Assembly (NCBI GenBank): GCA_035607415.1
Contig: DATNAQ010000003.1
Coordinates: forward strand, 14,180-78,179
DNA: 64,000 nt
Source: JAQBQH01 sp035607415
GTDB taxonomy: Bacteria > Myxococcota_A > Polyangia > Palsa-1104
Direction of reading: 5' to 3'
A program made the translations under genes and the position numbers. Under the pieces are notes generated by a model, which worked only from the letters and a program-made list of their open reading frames with translations, did no database searches and was not told where the DNA came from. Of this stretch, positions 8,731 through 17,977 are shown piece by piece (the stretch's first letter is position 1; the number at the start of each line of letters is the position of its first letter).

Positions 8731-9633
8731 ATGTCACAAATACTCGACCCGGTCTCGCTGGCGCGCCTGAAGAATTTGGAGCTGCGCGCACGCTCGGTGG
8801 TCGAGGGCGCGCTTTCGGGATTGCATCGCTCGCCGCATCACGGGTCGTCGGTGGAGTTCGCCGAGCACAAAGAGTACTCCGCCGGCGACGAGATCAAGCA
8901 CATCGACTGGAAGGCGTACGGCAAGTTCGACAAGTACTACGTCAAGCGGTTCGAGGAAGAGACCGAGCTGCGCGCGTATCTTCTCATCGACTGCTCGGCG
9001 TCGATGGGCTATCGCGGCAGCGGCGTGTCGAAGCTCGAGTACGCGCGCATGTTGGCGGCGTCGCTCGCCTACTTATTGTTGAAGCAACAAGATCAGGTCG
9101 GCATGGTCGCCTTCGGCGAGCGGCTGCGCGGCTATCTGCCGCCGCGCGCGCGCTCGGGGCACCTCAATGACCTTCTGACCGCGCTCGACGGCGTGGAGGC
9201 GCAGGGGCGGACCGATCTGCCGCGCGCGCTCGCCTACCTGTCGGAGGTGGTGCAGCGGCGCGCGCTGGTGGTGCTGTTCAGCGATCTGCTCGGCGCCAGC
9301 AACGATGTGCGCCACCTGTTGCGCGGGCTGCGCGCGCGCAAGCACGACGTCGTCGTCTTCCACCTGCTCGATCGCGACGAGCTGACCCTGCCGTTCGAGG
9401 GCACCACCATCTTCGAGTCGATGGAGGACGATCAGAAGCTGATCGCCGATCCGGGCGACGTGCGCAAGGCGTACCTGGCCGAGCTCGATCGCTTCGTCGA
9501 AGGCTACCGCTCGTCGCTGCGCGAGGGCGACGTCGAGTATCACCTGGTCGACACCTCGGAAGCGCCGGCCGATGTGCTGGTGCGCTTTCTGACCGGCGCG
9601 TATCGCACGCGCATGCGCGGCGGCGGACGATGA
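8731..9633 (+). CDS. DUF58 domain protein (MoxR partner)
   Basis: The protein has 300 residues from the ATG at 8731; a TTG six bases earlier is in frame but less likely. The DUF58 core is plain: GSSVEFAEHKEYSAGDEIKH, IDWKAYGKFDKYYVKRFEEE, then a MIDAS-like metal site IDCSASMGY at about residue 87 and a VWA-like fold that follows. It is a cytoplasmic client of MoxR ATPases, usually paired with membrane VWA proteins. Its stop overlaps the BatA-like start by four bases (ATGA), so the two proteins are probably made in fixed ratio. Confidence 0.92.
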   Translation: MSQILDPVSLARLKNLELRARSVVEGALSGLHRSPHHGSSVEFAEHKEYSAGDEIKHIDWKAYGKFDKYYVKRFEEETELRAYLLIDCSASMGYRGSGVSKLEYARMLAASLAYLLLKQQDQVGMVAFGERLRGYLPPRARSGHLNDLLTALDGVEAQGRTDLPRALAYLSEVVQRRALVVLFSDLLGASNDVRHLLRGLRARKHDVVVFHLLDRDELTLPFEGTTIFESMEDDQKLIADPGDVRKAYLAELDRFVEGYRSSLREGDVEYHLVDTSEAPADVLVRFLTGAYRTRMRGGGR

Positions 9634-11768
9634 GCTTCGTCGCGCCGGCATACGTGGCGCTGACGGCGCTGTTCATCGTGCCGATCGCCATCCACCTCAT
9701 CGGGCGCAGCCGCGCCAAGGTGCGCCGCTTCGCCGCGCTCGAGCTGCTCTTGCAGGGCGAGCGGCGCGTGGCCACGCGCACCAAGATCCGGCAGTGGCTG
9801 CTGCTCCTCCTGCGCGCGCTGGCCATCGCAGCGGTGCCGCTCATCCTGGCCAAGCCGTTCATCGAGGCGGTGAGCGACGATCTTCCGGCGACGGCGGTGG
9901 GCGGCTCGCAGTCGGCGGTGATCGTGATCGACGACTCGATGTCGATGTCGGCGGAGCGGCGCGGCCAGCCGCTCGTCGAGGCGGCGCGCACGCGCGCGCG
10001 GCGCATCATCGAGGCGCTCGGCGCCGACTCCGACGCGGCCATCGTGCTGGCGTCGAAGGGCGGCGGCGCCCCGGTGCCGCAGCTCACCGCCGATCGCGCC
10101 AAGCTCGAGCGCGCCGTCACCGATGTGCGGCCGACGTACCGTCAAACAGACATTACCGGTGCGCTCAAGCGCGCGGCGCAGATCCTGGAGAACGCGGCGC
10201 GGCCCGAGCGGCGCGTCTACTTATTGTCGGATCTGGCGACGCACGGCTTCACGAGCGAGGCGCCGTGGGCGGCGGGGCGCGGCCCCGACCTCGTGCCCAT
10301 CGATCTCACCGACGGTAAACCGGCGGCGAACCGCGCCATCGTCGCGCTCACCACCGAGCCGGCGCCGCACCTCGGGCCGCGCGGCGTGCGCGTCTCCGTC
10401 GAGGTCGCCAACTTCGGCAACGAGGCGCTCAAGGAGCTGCCGGTCACGCTGCGCGTCGACGGCAAGCCGGTGACCAAGGGGCTCGTCGACGTGCCGGCGC
10501 ATGGGCGCGCGCAGAAGCGCTTCTTCCACGTCTTTCAGCCGTCGGCGAGCGAGAGCGACATCGGCGTGCACGAGGTGATCGCCGAGCTCGGGCCCGACGC
10601 GCTCACCGCCGACGATCGCCGCTTCGCGCGCGTCGAGGTGCGCCGCGACCTGCGCGTGCTGCTCGTCGACGGCGATCCGCGCACCTCGCGCCGCGACGAC
10701 GAGGTGTTCTACCTCGAGACGGCGCTGCGCCCCGGCGATCGCGACGACTCGCAGCTCGACGTCACCACCGTGGCGCCCGACGAGCTCGCCAACCGGCGGC
10801 TCGCCGACTTCGACGTCGTCTTTCTGTGCAACGTCAAGACGCCCGACGGCGCCGCGCTGCACGACTACGTGCGCCACGGCGGCGGGCTCTTCATCGCGCT
10901 CGGCGACAACGTCGATCCCGATGCCTACAACGACGCGCTCGGCGATCTGTTGCCGCAGCCGTTGCAGGCGCTGCGCACCGTCGGCGCCACCGCCGCCGAT
11001 CGCGACGACGGCGAGCGCCTCGCCGGCGGCAACGGCCAGCGGCTCGGGCGCGTCGATCGCAATCATCCGCTGCTCGCACCGCTCGGCGAGAGCCACGCCG
11101 CCGAGGCCCTGGAGGCGGCGCGCTTCTCGCGCTACGCGCTGTTCAGGCCGACGGCGGAGACGCAGCGGCAGGTGCTCCTCCACTTCGCCGACGGGGCGCC
11201 GGCGCTGATCGAGTCGCACCTCGGCGAGGGGCGCGTGCTCCTCTGGGCGTCGACCATCGATCGCGACTGGACCAACCTGCCGATCCAGCCGGCATTCCTG
11301 CCGCTGGTGCAGCAGGCGACGCGTTACCTGGCGCGAGCACCGATGCGTGAGCCGGAAGCACCGCTGGTGGTCGGGCAGCACCACGAGATCGCGCTGCGCG
11401 ACGGCGAGCTTCGCGTCGAAGTGACGCAACCATCGGGACGGCAGCGCGTGTTCGAGCGCGACAAGGTGCAGGGCCGCAAGGCGCTGGCGTTCGATACCAC
11501 CGACGAGCCCGGCGTCTACCGCGTGGCCACCGCGGCCAAGGACGGCGTGATGCGCCCGCGGCGCGACGCCACGTTCGTCGTCAACATCGACGCCACCGAA
11601 TCGGACCCGACGCCGATCGATCCGGCGCGCCTGAAGCAGCTCGCCGCCGGCGGCGGCGCCAAGGTCGCGGGCGCCGCCCCCAAGCGCCGCGTCGAGCTGT
11701 GGCACTCTCTCGGTGCCCTGCTCTTGCTGCTGCTGCTCGGCGAAGCGCTGCTGCTTCGCCGCAAGTAG
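9630..11768 (+). CDS. BatA/VWA-type membrane protein
   Basis: The protein has 712 residues. It starts with the BatA N-terminal hairpin (FIVPIAIHLIGRSRAKVRRF AALELLLQ), has a second membrane segment near residue 65, then a VWA domain with MIDAS residues in VIVIDDSMSMSAE. A middle region (about 230-330) looks like a CARDB-type beta sandwich, followed by a glutamine-amidotransferase-like fold (VLLVDGDPRTSRRDDEVFYL ... GGGLFIALGDNVD), and one C-terminal membrane span (LGALLLLLLLGEALLLRRK). It is the last gene of the MoxR cluster and the presumed envelope effector. A GC-rich hairpin lies after its stop, facing the convergent NagZ gene. Confidence 0.88.
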   Translation: MSFVAPAYVALTALFIVPIAIHLIGRSRAKVRRFAALELLLQGERRVATRTKIRQWLLLLLRALAIAAVPLILAKPFIEAVSDDLPATAVGGSQSAVIVIDDSMSMSAERRGQPLVEAARTRARRIIEALGADSDAAIVLASKGGGAPVPQLTADRAKLERAVTDVRPTYRQTDITGALKRAAQILENAARPERRVYLLSDLATHGFTSEAPWAAGRGPDLVPIDLTDGKPAANRAIVALTTEPAPHLGPRGVRVSVEVANFGNEALKELPVTLRVDGKPVTKGLVDVPAHGRAQKRFFHVFQPSASESDIGVHEVIAELGPDALTADDRRFARVEVRRDLRVLLVDGDPRTSRRDDEVFYLETALRPGDRDDSQLDVTTVAPDELANRRLADFDVVFLCNVKTPDGAALHDYVRHGGGLFIALGDNVDPDAYNDALGDLLPQPLQALRTVGATAADRDDGERLAGGNGQRLGRVDRNHPLLAPLGESHAAEALEAARFSRYALFRPTAETQRQVLLHFADGAPALIESHLGEGRVLLWASTIDRDWTNLPIQPAFLPLVQQATRYLARAPMREPEAPLVVGQHHEIALRDGELRVEVTQPSGRQRVFERDKVQGRKALAFDTTDEPGVYRVATAAKDGVMRPRRDATFVVNIDATESDPTPIDPARLKQLAAGGGAKVAGAAPKRRVELWHSLGALLLLLLLGEALLLRRK

Positions 11769-11791
11769 CGCGCGACCCCTGGTGCCGCCTG

Positions 11792-11817
11792 GCGGGCGCG
11801 ACGCCTAGCGCGCCCGC
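11792..11817. terminator. GC-rich hairpin between convergent genes
   Basis: Arms GCGGGCGCG (11792-11800) and CGCGCCCGC (11809-11817) are perfectly complementary with an 8-base loop. It lies between the stops of the BatA-like and NagZ genes, and the second arm is the last codons of nagZ. No T-run is present, so it would be a weak or factor-assisted bidirectional terminator. Confidence 0.4.
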
Positions 11818-12875
11818 GCCGCCAGCTTCTCGTGCTCGGCGAGCGGCAGCGCGCGCCAATCGGTCGCGGCGGTTCCGTCAAAACGACGCAACGTCGCGCG
11901 GAACGCTCGGACGCGCGCCGTGCTCTCGTCCACGCGCGCCGACAAGGCCGCATCGTGCGCAGCGAAGTCGAGCGCCTCCTCGGCGTCGCGCTGCACGCCC
12001 GGATCGCGGCAGGCGAGGAAGCAGTCGCAGCCGGCGGCGAGCGAGCGGCGCACCACCTCGCGCGTCGGCCAGCGCTCGTGCACCGCCTTCATGTCGAGAT
12101 CGTCGGACACGATGACGCCGTCGAAGCCGAGCTCCCCGCGCGCCACGTCGACGAGCCAGCGCTTCGACATCGTGGCCGGCTCGGCGTCGAGCGCCGGATA
12201 GACCACGTGCGCCGTCATCAGCATCGGCACCAGCGCCGCCGCCGCCGCCGCGAACGGCACGAGCTCCACGCCGCGCAGGCGCGCCTCGTCCGCGTCGACG
12301 CGCGGCAGCTCCAGGTGCGAATCGGTCGCGGTGTCGCCATGCCCCGGGAAGTGCTTGCCGCAGCCACGCACGCCCGCCGACTCGAGGCCGCGCCAGAAGG
12401 CCAGCGCCTGCGCCGCCGCCGCGCGCGCGTCGGTGCCGAACGCGCGATCGCCGATGATCGGATTGGCCGGATTGGTGTGCACGTCGAGCACCGGCGCGTA
12501 GTCGACGTTGAACCCGAGCGCGGCGATCTCCTGCCCCATCGCCAGCCCCACCGCCTCGGTGTATCCGAGATCCCCGACCGCCGCGACGCGCGCCATCGCC
12601 GGCCACACCGTCAGCGGCGCCTTCACGCGCTGCACGCGCCCGCCCTCCTGATCGATGCTGACGGCGATCGCCGGCCCGTCCTTCGGCGCCGCGTCGTGCA
12701 GCGCCCGCGTCAGCGCGCGGATCTCGTCGGGCGTGCCGAGGTTGCGCGCGAACAAGATGACGCCCATCGCCCGCCCGGCGGCGATCCGCTCCAGCAGCTC
12801 GGGCGGCGCCGTCTTGCCTTCGAAGCCGAAGAGGATGAGCTCGCCGCCGCGCGTCGCCGTCGTGGTCGTCGTCAC
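11805..12875 (-). CDS. nagZ: Beta-N-acetylhexosaminidase (NagZ, GH3)
   Basis: The protein has 356 residues. It cleaves GlcNAc from muropeptides during peptidoglycan recycling in the cytoplasm. The GH3/NagZ hallmarks are present: FARNLGTPDEIRAL, SIDQEGGRVQR, the catalytic loop KHFPGHGDTATDSH with its His/Asp pair, and VSDDLDMKAV with the nucleophilic Asp. No signal peptide is seen. I chose the GTG at 12875 because it makes a GTGA overlap with the upstream gene, the same junction found between the two genes before it. An ATG at 12887 is the alternative and would add four residues. It is the last gene of an operon with two surface lipoproteins, an unusual setting for a recycling enzyme. Confidence 0.93.
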   Translation of the reverse strand: MTTTTTATRGGELILFGFEGKTAPPELLERIAAGRAMGVILFARNLGTPDEIRALTRALHDAAPKDGPAIAVSIDQEGGRVQRVKAPLTVWPAMARVAAVGDLGYTEAVGLAMGQEIAALGFNVDYAPVLDVHTNPANPIIGDRAFGTDARAAAAQALAFWRGLESAGVRGCGKHFPGHGDTATDSHLELPRVDADEARLRGVELVPFAAAAAALVPMLMTAHVVYPALDAEPATMSKRWLVDVARGELGFDGVIVSDDLDMKAVHERWPTREVVRRSLAAGCDCFLACRDPGVQRDAEEALDFAAHDAALSARVDESTARVRAFRATLRRFDGTAATDWRALPLAEHEKLAARAR

Positions 12876-14122
12876 GCGCTCGAGCATACCAGCGACAGCG
12901 CACCGTCGACACATTGCCGCGCCACGGTGATCGTCACGTGCACCAGGTGCTCGCCCATGACGATGTCGAGCTCCTTGTTCGGCACCGCGTCGGGATACGG
13001 CGCGTCGATGGCGTCGATCACCAACGTGTTGGGGCAGGCCGTCGTCAGCGTGCGCGGCGCCGTCGCCCCCGCGACCGCGAAGCCGAGGTGATACGGCGGC
13101 TGCTGCGTGCCGTCGAGCATCGCGCCGATGCACGACGTCGTGCTGGCCGACAGGTTCGGCAGCGCCGCGCTCCACGATCCGTTCGCGCAGGGCCGGATCG
13201 CCTCGCCGGGCCCCGTCGTCGGATCGATGGGCAGCGTGCACTTCACGTTCGCGTTCTGCGTGAACATCCCACGCACGCAACCGATCACGTCGCCGCACGC
13301 CTGCTGCTGACACGTGCGATAGCGGTCGCACAGCGCCGTGTCCGCCGGCAGCATCGTGTCCATCGCGCCGACGTTGCACTCTTCCGTATAGGCGACGCCG
13401 TTCTGATCCGAGCAGTGGCGCGTCGTCACGCGGCACGCGCCGCCGTCGTCCTTGTTCCAGCACGGCAGGTTGCGATCGGCCGGCTCGTCCATGTAGAGCT
13501 GCCCGTCGCACACCGGCACCGGCAGCGGCGCCCCCTTCGGCGTCAGCTCGCAGCCGGCGGTGTCGATGAGCCGATCGAAGCTGGTGATCACGCGCGTGTC
13601 GCAGCCGGCGCCGCTGCCGTCGCCGACCCAGGGCTGCCCCGGCGCGCACACGCACCCGCCGTCGCTGGCGACGTACTGCGGCGCGCCCTGCGCCACGTCC
13701 TTGAACATGTAGATCTGCGAGCTGCGCTTGAAGACGTCGCCCTGCGAGAGCGGGTGCGCATCGAACGACGCCTCGCCAATGGGCGTGCCGTTGGCGTCGT
13801 AGGCCAGCGCCGCCACGTACATCGGCTGCGACAGATCGGTGGTGTGCGAGGGCTTGATCTCGAAGTCGTACGGCTTCGCCGACAGATCGCGCCCCGTCAC
13901 GTCGCGCGTGGTGCCGCTCGGCGGCGTCACGCTGACCCACCGCTCGCACCACGACGGATGCGCCACCACGAAGTCGAGCTTGGCGATCCCCGCCGCCGTC
14001 GACGAGCCGCCGCCCTCGGGCCCCTGCACCTCGACGATCACGCCGGTCTCCGGCGCACAGCCGGCCGCGAGCGACGCCAACGCCACCAGCGCGCGCAGAG
14101 CGCCGCCGAGCGCGCGTCTCAC
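12872..14122 (-). CDS. Cysteine-rich lipoprotein, partner of the MopE-like protein
   Basis: The protein has 416 residues and a lipoprotein signal peptide from a GTG (VRRALGGALRALVALASLAAG-C, lipobox at about residue 22). The N-terminal domain is beta-rich (GVIVEVQGPE, then PYDFEIKPSHTTDLSQPMYV and VAALAYDANGTPIGEASFDA). From about residue 165 it is Cys-rich (GGCVCAPGQPWVGDGSGAGC, QQQACGDVIGCVRGMF), consistent with a disulfide-bonded surface protein. I know no named family. GTGA overlaps with the gene before and the gene after it show strict coupling. It probably sits in the outer membrane with the MopE-like lipoprotein upstream, since the N-terminal layout (short lipoprotein anchor, then a beta domain) is similar in both. 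Confidence 0.8.
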   Translation of the reverse strand: MRRALGGALRALVALASLAAGCAPETGVIVEVQGPEGGGSSTAAGIAKLDFVVAHPSWCERWVSVTPPSGTTRDVTGRDLSAKPYDFEIKPSHTTDLSQPMYVAALAYDANGTPIGEASFDAHPLSQGDVFKRSSQIYMFKDVAQGAPQYVASDGGCVCAPGQPWVGDGSGAGCDTRVITSFDRLIDTAGCELTPKGAPLPVPVCDGQLYMDEPADRNLPCWNKDDGGACRVTTRHCSDQNGVAYTEECNVGAMDTMLPADTALCDRYRTCQQQACGDVIGCVRGMFTQNANVKCTLPIDPTTGPGEAIRPCANGSWSAALPNLSASTTSCIGAMLDGTQQPPYHLGFAVAGATAPRTLTTACPNTLVIDAIDAPYPDAVPNKELDIVMGEHLVHVTITVARQCVDGALSLVCSSA

Positions 14123-17100
14123 GGGCACTTGTCCATGGCGTCGCACGCCATGCCGCTCGTGCAGGCGTGGCAGCCCGCCTGCTGGCAGTTGCAGGTGTCG
14201 TTCTTGTTGAGGTTGGCCTGCACGCAGACCGGGTTCGGCATCATCGCCATGCAGTAGTACCCCGTCGCGCAGTCGGTGTCGCTGGCGCAGGTGGTGCCAC
14301 AGACGGCGCCGTTGCAGGCGTAGCCGTTGCACGACGTCATCGCCGCCTGGCACATGCCGGCCGCGTTGCACGTGTGCGTGGTGAGCGTGCCGCTCGTGCA
14401 GCTCGGCCCCGCGCACGCCGACGTGCAGCACTGCCCGCTCGCCTTGCAGCCCGCGCCGGCCGCACAGTAGTTGCACGGCGACTTCTCGCAGTCTTCGCTC
14501 ACGCAGCTGATGCCGCTGCCGTGCCGCCCGACGCAACTGCCGCTGCCCGTCGAGCTGCAGTAGTCGGCGTTGATGCAGCCGTTGTCGTCGGCGCAAGTGG
14601 TGGCGCACACGTTGCCGTTGCACTGCGTGTAGATGCACGGCGCGCTCGGCGTCTGCGTGCAGCTGCCCGCGCCGTTGCACGCGCCGACCGGCGTGACGAC
14701 GGCGCCGGTGCCCGCCGCGGCGCAGGTCTGCGTGCCGCAGGTCGTGCCGCCGCCCGGGTAGTGGCAGGCGTTGGCGCTGGTGCCGTCGCACGTGCCCTGG
14801 CACGTCCCCGAGCCGGTGCACGCCGCCCGGCCACCGACGGGCTGACCGCTCGTCACCGTCGAGCAGGTGCCGGGCGTGGCGCCGTTGCACTGCTGGCACT
14901 GGCCGTTGCACGCCGAGTTGCAGCAGTAGCCGTCGACGCACAGCCCGTTGAAGCACTCGCTGTTGCCGCCGCACGCCTGCCCGATGTTCTTCTTGCACTT
15001 CCCGTTCGGGTACGCGCCGCCGTCGCACACCGTGTCGCCGCTGGCGTCGGGGCACATGTTGCCGGGCATGCCCGACGGCTGCGCCACACAGGTTCCGCCG
15101 GCGCCGGTGCACGCCGCGCAGGTTCCGCAGCTGCCGACGCCGCAGCAGTGCCCGTCGGTGCAGTGGCCGCTCGAGCACTGATTGTCGGCGGTGCAGGTCG
15201 AGCCGTTGCCAGCGACGCACATGCCGCCCGGCGCCGCGCCCTGGCACGTGAGGCCGCCGGTGCAGGCGCCGCCCGAGGCGCACGAGCAGCTGCTGTTGTA
15301 ACACTCGTTGGTGGTCGTCGCCATCGACGTGCCGCAGTTGTTCCCGCACGAGCCGCAGAACTGATAGTCGCTCGTCGTGTCGCGGCAGCCGTTGCCGCCA
15401 CAGCAGGTCGGCTTCGTCGCGTTGCCGCCCTTGCCGCAGTCGTCCTTGCCGTCGGCGAAGGCGGCGCCCGCGCACGAGTCGTCGATGCCGTTGCAGATCT
15501 CGGTCGCGCCCGGATGCACCGTCGGCACCGTGTCGTTGCAGTCGCTGCAGCCGAGGATGCCGGCGCCCAGCGTCGCGCCGCAGCCGCTGCACGCGAGGTA
15601 GTGGTCGCCGTCGTGATCGCGCTCGTCGTTCGTCGGCAGCCCCGGGATGGGCGGGATCACCGCGCCGGCGAGCGTGCCGTCGCAGTCGTCGTCGAGCCCG
15701 TTGCACTGCTCGGCCATCGGGCACACTGTCACCGGATCCGGCGCCGCCGACGAGCAGACGTACCACGCCGTCGACGCCGCGGTGCGCCCGAACGATTCGA
15801 AGCAGTTGGTCTGCGTCATGTCGCAACCGACGACGATGCCCGCCTTGCACTGCCCGACGGTGATGCCGCAGGTCATGCCCTTGACCGCCAGGTTCTTGCC
15901 GTCGGGCGCGTCGACGCGTCCGTCGCAGTCGTCGTCCTTCGGGTTGGCCGGATCGCAGCTCTGCGGCTTCGGCTGTCCCGCGCCGAAGCAGCCGGTCACC
16001 TTGCCCGCCGCGGTCTCGCCCGGGCAGACCACGCGCGTCGCGCCGGCGATCGACGGATCGACGACCGGCTTGGCCACCGAGCAGACGCAGGTGCCGAGGC
16101 CCTTGGCGCACTCGCCCGTGTTCGAGTCGGTGCAGGTGGTGATCGCGCCCGACGACACCAGCGGCGCGCCCGTCGGATCGGGGTTGCCCTCGTCGACGAT
16201 ACCGTCGCAGTCGTTGTCCTTGCCGTCGCACAGCTCGACGGCGAACGGATGCACCGACGGATCGTTGTCGTCGCAGTCGGCGGGCTTGGAGTAGCCGTCG
16301 CCGTCGGCGTCCTGGCTGCAGTCGGCCGGTCCCTGCGGCGAGCAGTTGTTCTTGTACGTCCCCGTCGTCATCTTGCAGTTGATCGGCGCCGACGGGAACG
16401 TGGTCGGATCGTTGTCGTCGCAGTCGAGCGTGACGTTGCCCGGGTTGCAGTTCTTGCCGTTCGACATGGCCACGCCCGGCCAGCCGTCGCCGTCGACGTC
16501 GCATCCCGGATCGATGAGCGCCGGGCAGCCCTCGTAGGCCGTGCCGTTGCAGTCGGCGTCGCCGACCATCCCGCCGAACGGGTTGATCTTCGCCGTGCCG
16601 GTCGTGCCCGTCGGCTGGTAGATGCCGCGGCAGAACCCGCTCAGCGCCGCCGCGATCTTGGCCACGCTGTTGCTGCCGCCCTCGACGCCGCCGGCGACGG
16701 TGGTGGCGCCCGGATGCACGCCCGCATCGTCGTCGTTGCAGTCGACCATGCCGGGATGCTTGTCGTTGGCGTCGGGGCAGTTGTTGGTCGGGTCCGAGCG
16801 CTCGTAGCCGTCGCCGTCGAGATCGCAAGGCACGCAGCCCTCGCCGACGGTGCCGTTGCAGTTGAGATCCCTGGTCGACCCGCACGGCTCGACGGCTCCC
16901 GGGTGCACCGTCGGATCGTTGTCGTCGCAGTCGTAGGGCTGGCCGTTGACCGTCGCCGGATAGCCGTCGCAGTCGGCGTCGACGATGCACGTGGTGTCGT
17001 TCTTCGGGTCGTTCTCGACGCCGCGGCAGCTCTCGTCGATGCCGTCGCCGCAGCGCTGCATCGGGCACAAGACCGGGTCGCCGAGGAAGTTGGTGTGCTC

Positions 17101-17877
17101 GTCGGGCGTGTTGATCTTGCCGAGGCTGTAGCCGCAGCAGTTGGGCGGATCGGGGTACGGATCCATCGGCGTCGGGTGGTGGCGCTTGGGATCGTTGTCG
17201 TCGCAGTCGTGGCCGTGGACGTCGCCGTCGCCGTCCTTGTCGACGCACGCCTCGTCGGTGTCGCCGTTGCAGTCCTCGTCGTAGCCGTCGCCGCAGATCT
17301 CGGTGGCGAAGGGGTTGATGTCCTTGGCCATCAGCACCAGCGGCGTGCCGTCGGCCGCCGTCGGCATGTTGTCCTTGTCGTTGCAGTCGAGCACGTCGGC
17401 GTGGTTGGCGTACAGGGTCGCCGCCTCGGGGACGTGCGCCGGAAAGTCGGTGGCGTCGGGGAAGTAGTCGCCGTCGGCGTCGTCGCCCGGCGGCACCGTC
17501 AGGAGCCGCGCGTTGACGTCGAGCGGACCGTCGACGTGCAGCTTGCCCGCCCAGAACAGCGACGTCGCCGAGGCCGCCGGCTTGCCGTCGTCGACCTCGC
17601 CGATGACGCCGACGAGGAGTAGCGTAAAGTGGCCCCCGCGCGACAGCTTGAGCGCGAGCTTGAGCGGCTCCATCGTGAGGTCGAGCTGCTGCCCCGGCGC
17701 CGAGACCGGAATGAACCCGCTCGAGTAGACGATCTGCGCCGCGTCGTCGTCGTGCAGGAAAAGCTGATACTGCTCGACGGGCGCGTCCGCCGTGACGGTG
17801 AGGAGCACTGCATCCGGCCCATGGCACCCGGCAATGGCAATGATGCAGGCAACCAAAGCCGAGCGTAGACGATCCAT
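14119..17877 (-). CDS. Large MopE-like surface lipoprotein with repeated metal-binding motifs
   Basis: The protein has 1252 residues and a lipoprotein signal (MDRLRSALVACIIAIAG-C, Cys18). After a beta domain (about 20-145) come at least seven Asp/Asn/Cys-rich units of the MopE type, for example DCDDNDPTVHPGAVEPCG and DCDDNDPSVHPFAVELCDGK, each with DxDxD-like metal ligands and NDCDG pairs. The C-terminal 400 residues are a dense Cys/Gly/Thr region (CNGQCQQCNGATPGTCST and similar) resembling disulfide-knotted stalks. MopE in methanotrophs is a copper-binding surface protein; in Myxococcota such proteins are common and mostly uncharacterised, and calcium is another possible ligand. It heads a three-gene operon and diverges from the porin-like gene at 17978. 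Confidence 0.88.
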   Translation of the reverse strand: MDRLRSALVACIIAIAGCHGPDAVLLTVTADAPVEQYQLFLHDDDAAQIVYSSGFIPVSAPGQQLDLTMEPLKLALKLSRGGHFTLLLVGVIGEVDDGKPAASATSLFWAGKLHVDGPLDVNARLLTVPPGDDADGDYFPDATDFPAHVPEAATLYANHADVLDCNDKDNMPTAADGTPLVLMAKDINPFATEICGDGYDEDCNGDTDEACVDKDGDGDVHGHDCDDNDPKRHHPTPMDPYPDPPNCCGYSLGKINTPDEHTNFLGDPVLCPMQRCGDGIDESCRGVENDPKNDTTCIVDADCDGYPATVNGQPYDCDDNDPTVHPGAVEPCGSTRDLNCNGTVGEGCVPCDLDGDGYERSDPTNNCPDANDKHPGMVDCNDDDAGVHPGATTVAGGVEGGSNSVAKIAAALSGFCRGIYQPTGTTGTAKINPFGGMVGDADCNGTAYEGCPALIDPGCDVDGDGWPGVAMSNGKNCNPGNVTLDCDDNDPTTFPSAPINCKMTTGTYKNNCSPQGPADCSQDADGDGYSKPADCDDNDPSVHPFAVELCDGKDNDCDGIVDEGNPDPTGAPLVSSGAITTCTDSNTGECAKGLGTCVCSVAKPVVDPSIAGATRVVCPGETAAGKVTGCFGAGQPKPQSCDPANPKDDDCDGRVDAPDGKNLAVKGMTCGITVGQCKAGIVVGCDMTQTNCFESFGRTAASTAWYVCSSAAPDPVTVCPMAEQCNGLDDDCDGTLAGAVIPPIPGLPTNDERDHDGDHYLACSGCGATLGAGILGCSDCNDTVPTVHPGATEICNGIDDSCAGAAFADGKDDCGKGGNATKPTCCGGNGCRDTTSDYQFCGSCGNNCGTSMATTTNECYNSSCSCASGGACTGGLTCQGAAPGGMCVAGNGSTCTADNQCSSGHCTDGHCCGVGSCGTCAACTGAGGTCVAQPSGMPGNMCPDASGDTVCDGGAYPNGKCKKNIGQACGGNSECFNGLCVDGYCCNSACNGQCQQCNGATPGTCSTVTSGQPVGGRAACTGSGTCQGTCDGTSANACHYPGGGTTCGTQTCAAAGTGAVVTPVGACNGAGSCTQTPSAPCIYTQCNGNVCATTCADDNGCINADYCSSTGSGSCVGRHGSGISCVSEDCEKSPCNYCAAGAGCKASGQCCTSACAGPSCTSGTLTTHTCNAAGMCQAAMTSCNGYACNGAVCGTTCASDTDCATGYYCMAMMPNPVCVQANLNKNDTCNCQQAGCHACTSGMACDAMDKCP

Positions 17878-17899
17878 CCCGCTACATCATAGCCCGTCC

Positions 17900-17928
17900 T
17901 TGACCACATCGGGAAGCGTCCCTATAGT
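17900..17928 (+). promoter_or_regulatory. Sigma-70 promoter for the outer-membrane protein gene
   Basis: TTGACC (17900-17905) and TATAGT (17923-17928) are separated by exactly 17 bases. The expected start of transcription near 17935 leaves a leader of about 43 bases that ends in GGAGG before the ATG at 17978. Confidence 0.7.
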
Positions 17929-17977
17929 CGCGGCCCCTATGATTCGTGAGGCGATGACGAGCCGTTTGGAGGTTCTT

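Noticed and set aside
14167..17622. A 1151-residue plus-strand frame opposite the MopE-like gene
   Set aside because: It is an Ala/Arg/Val shadow of the Asp/Cys repeats on the other strand with no signal or domain.
12872..17827. A single 1651-residue minus-strand protein
   Set aside because: Only its last 416 residues resemble a real protein; the part upstream is an off-frame reading of the MopE-like gene. The real start is the GTG at 14122.
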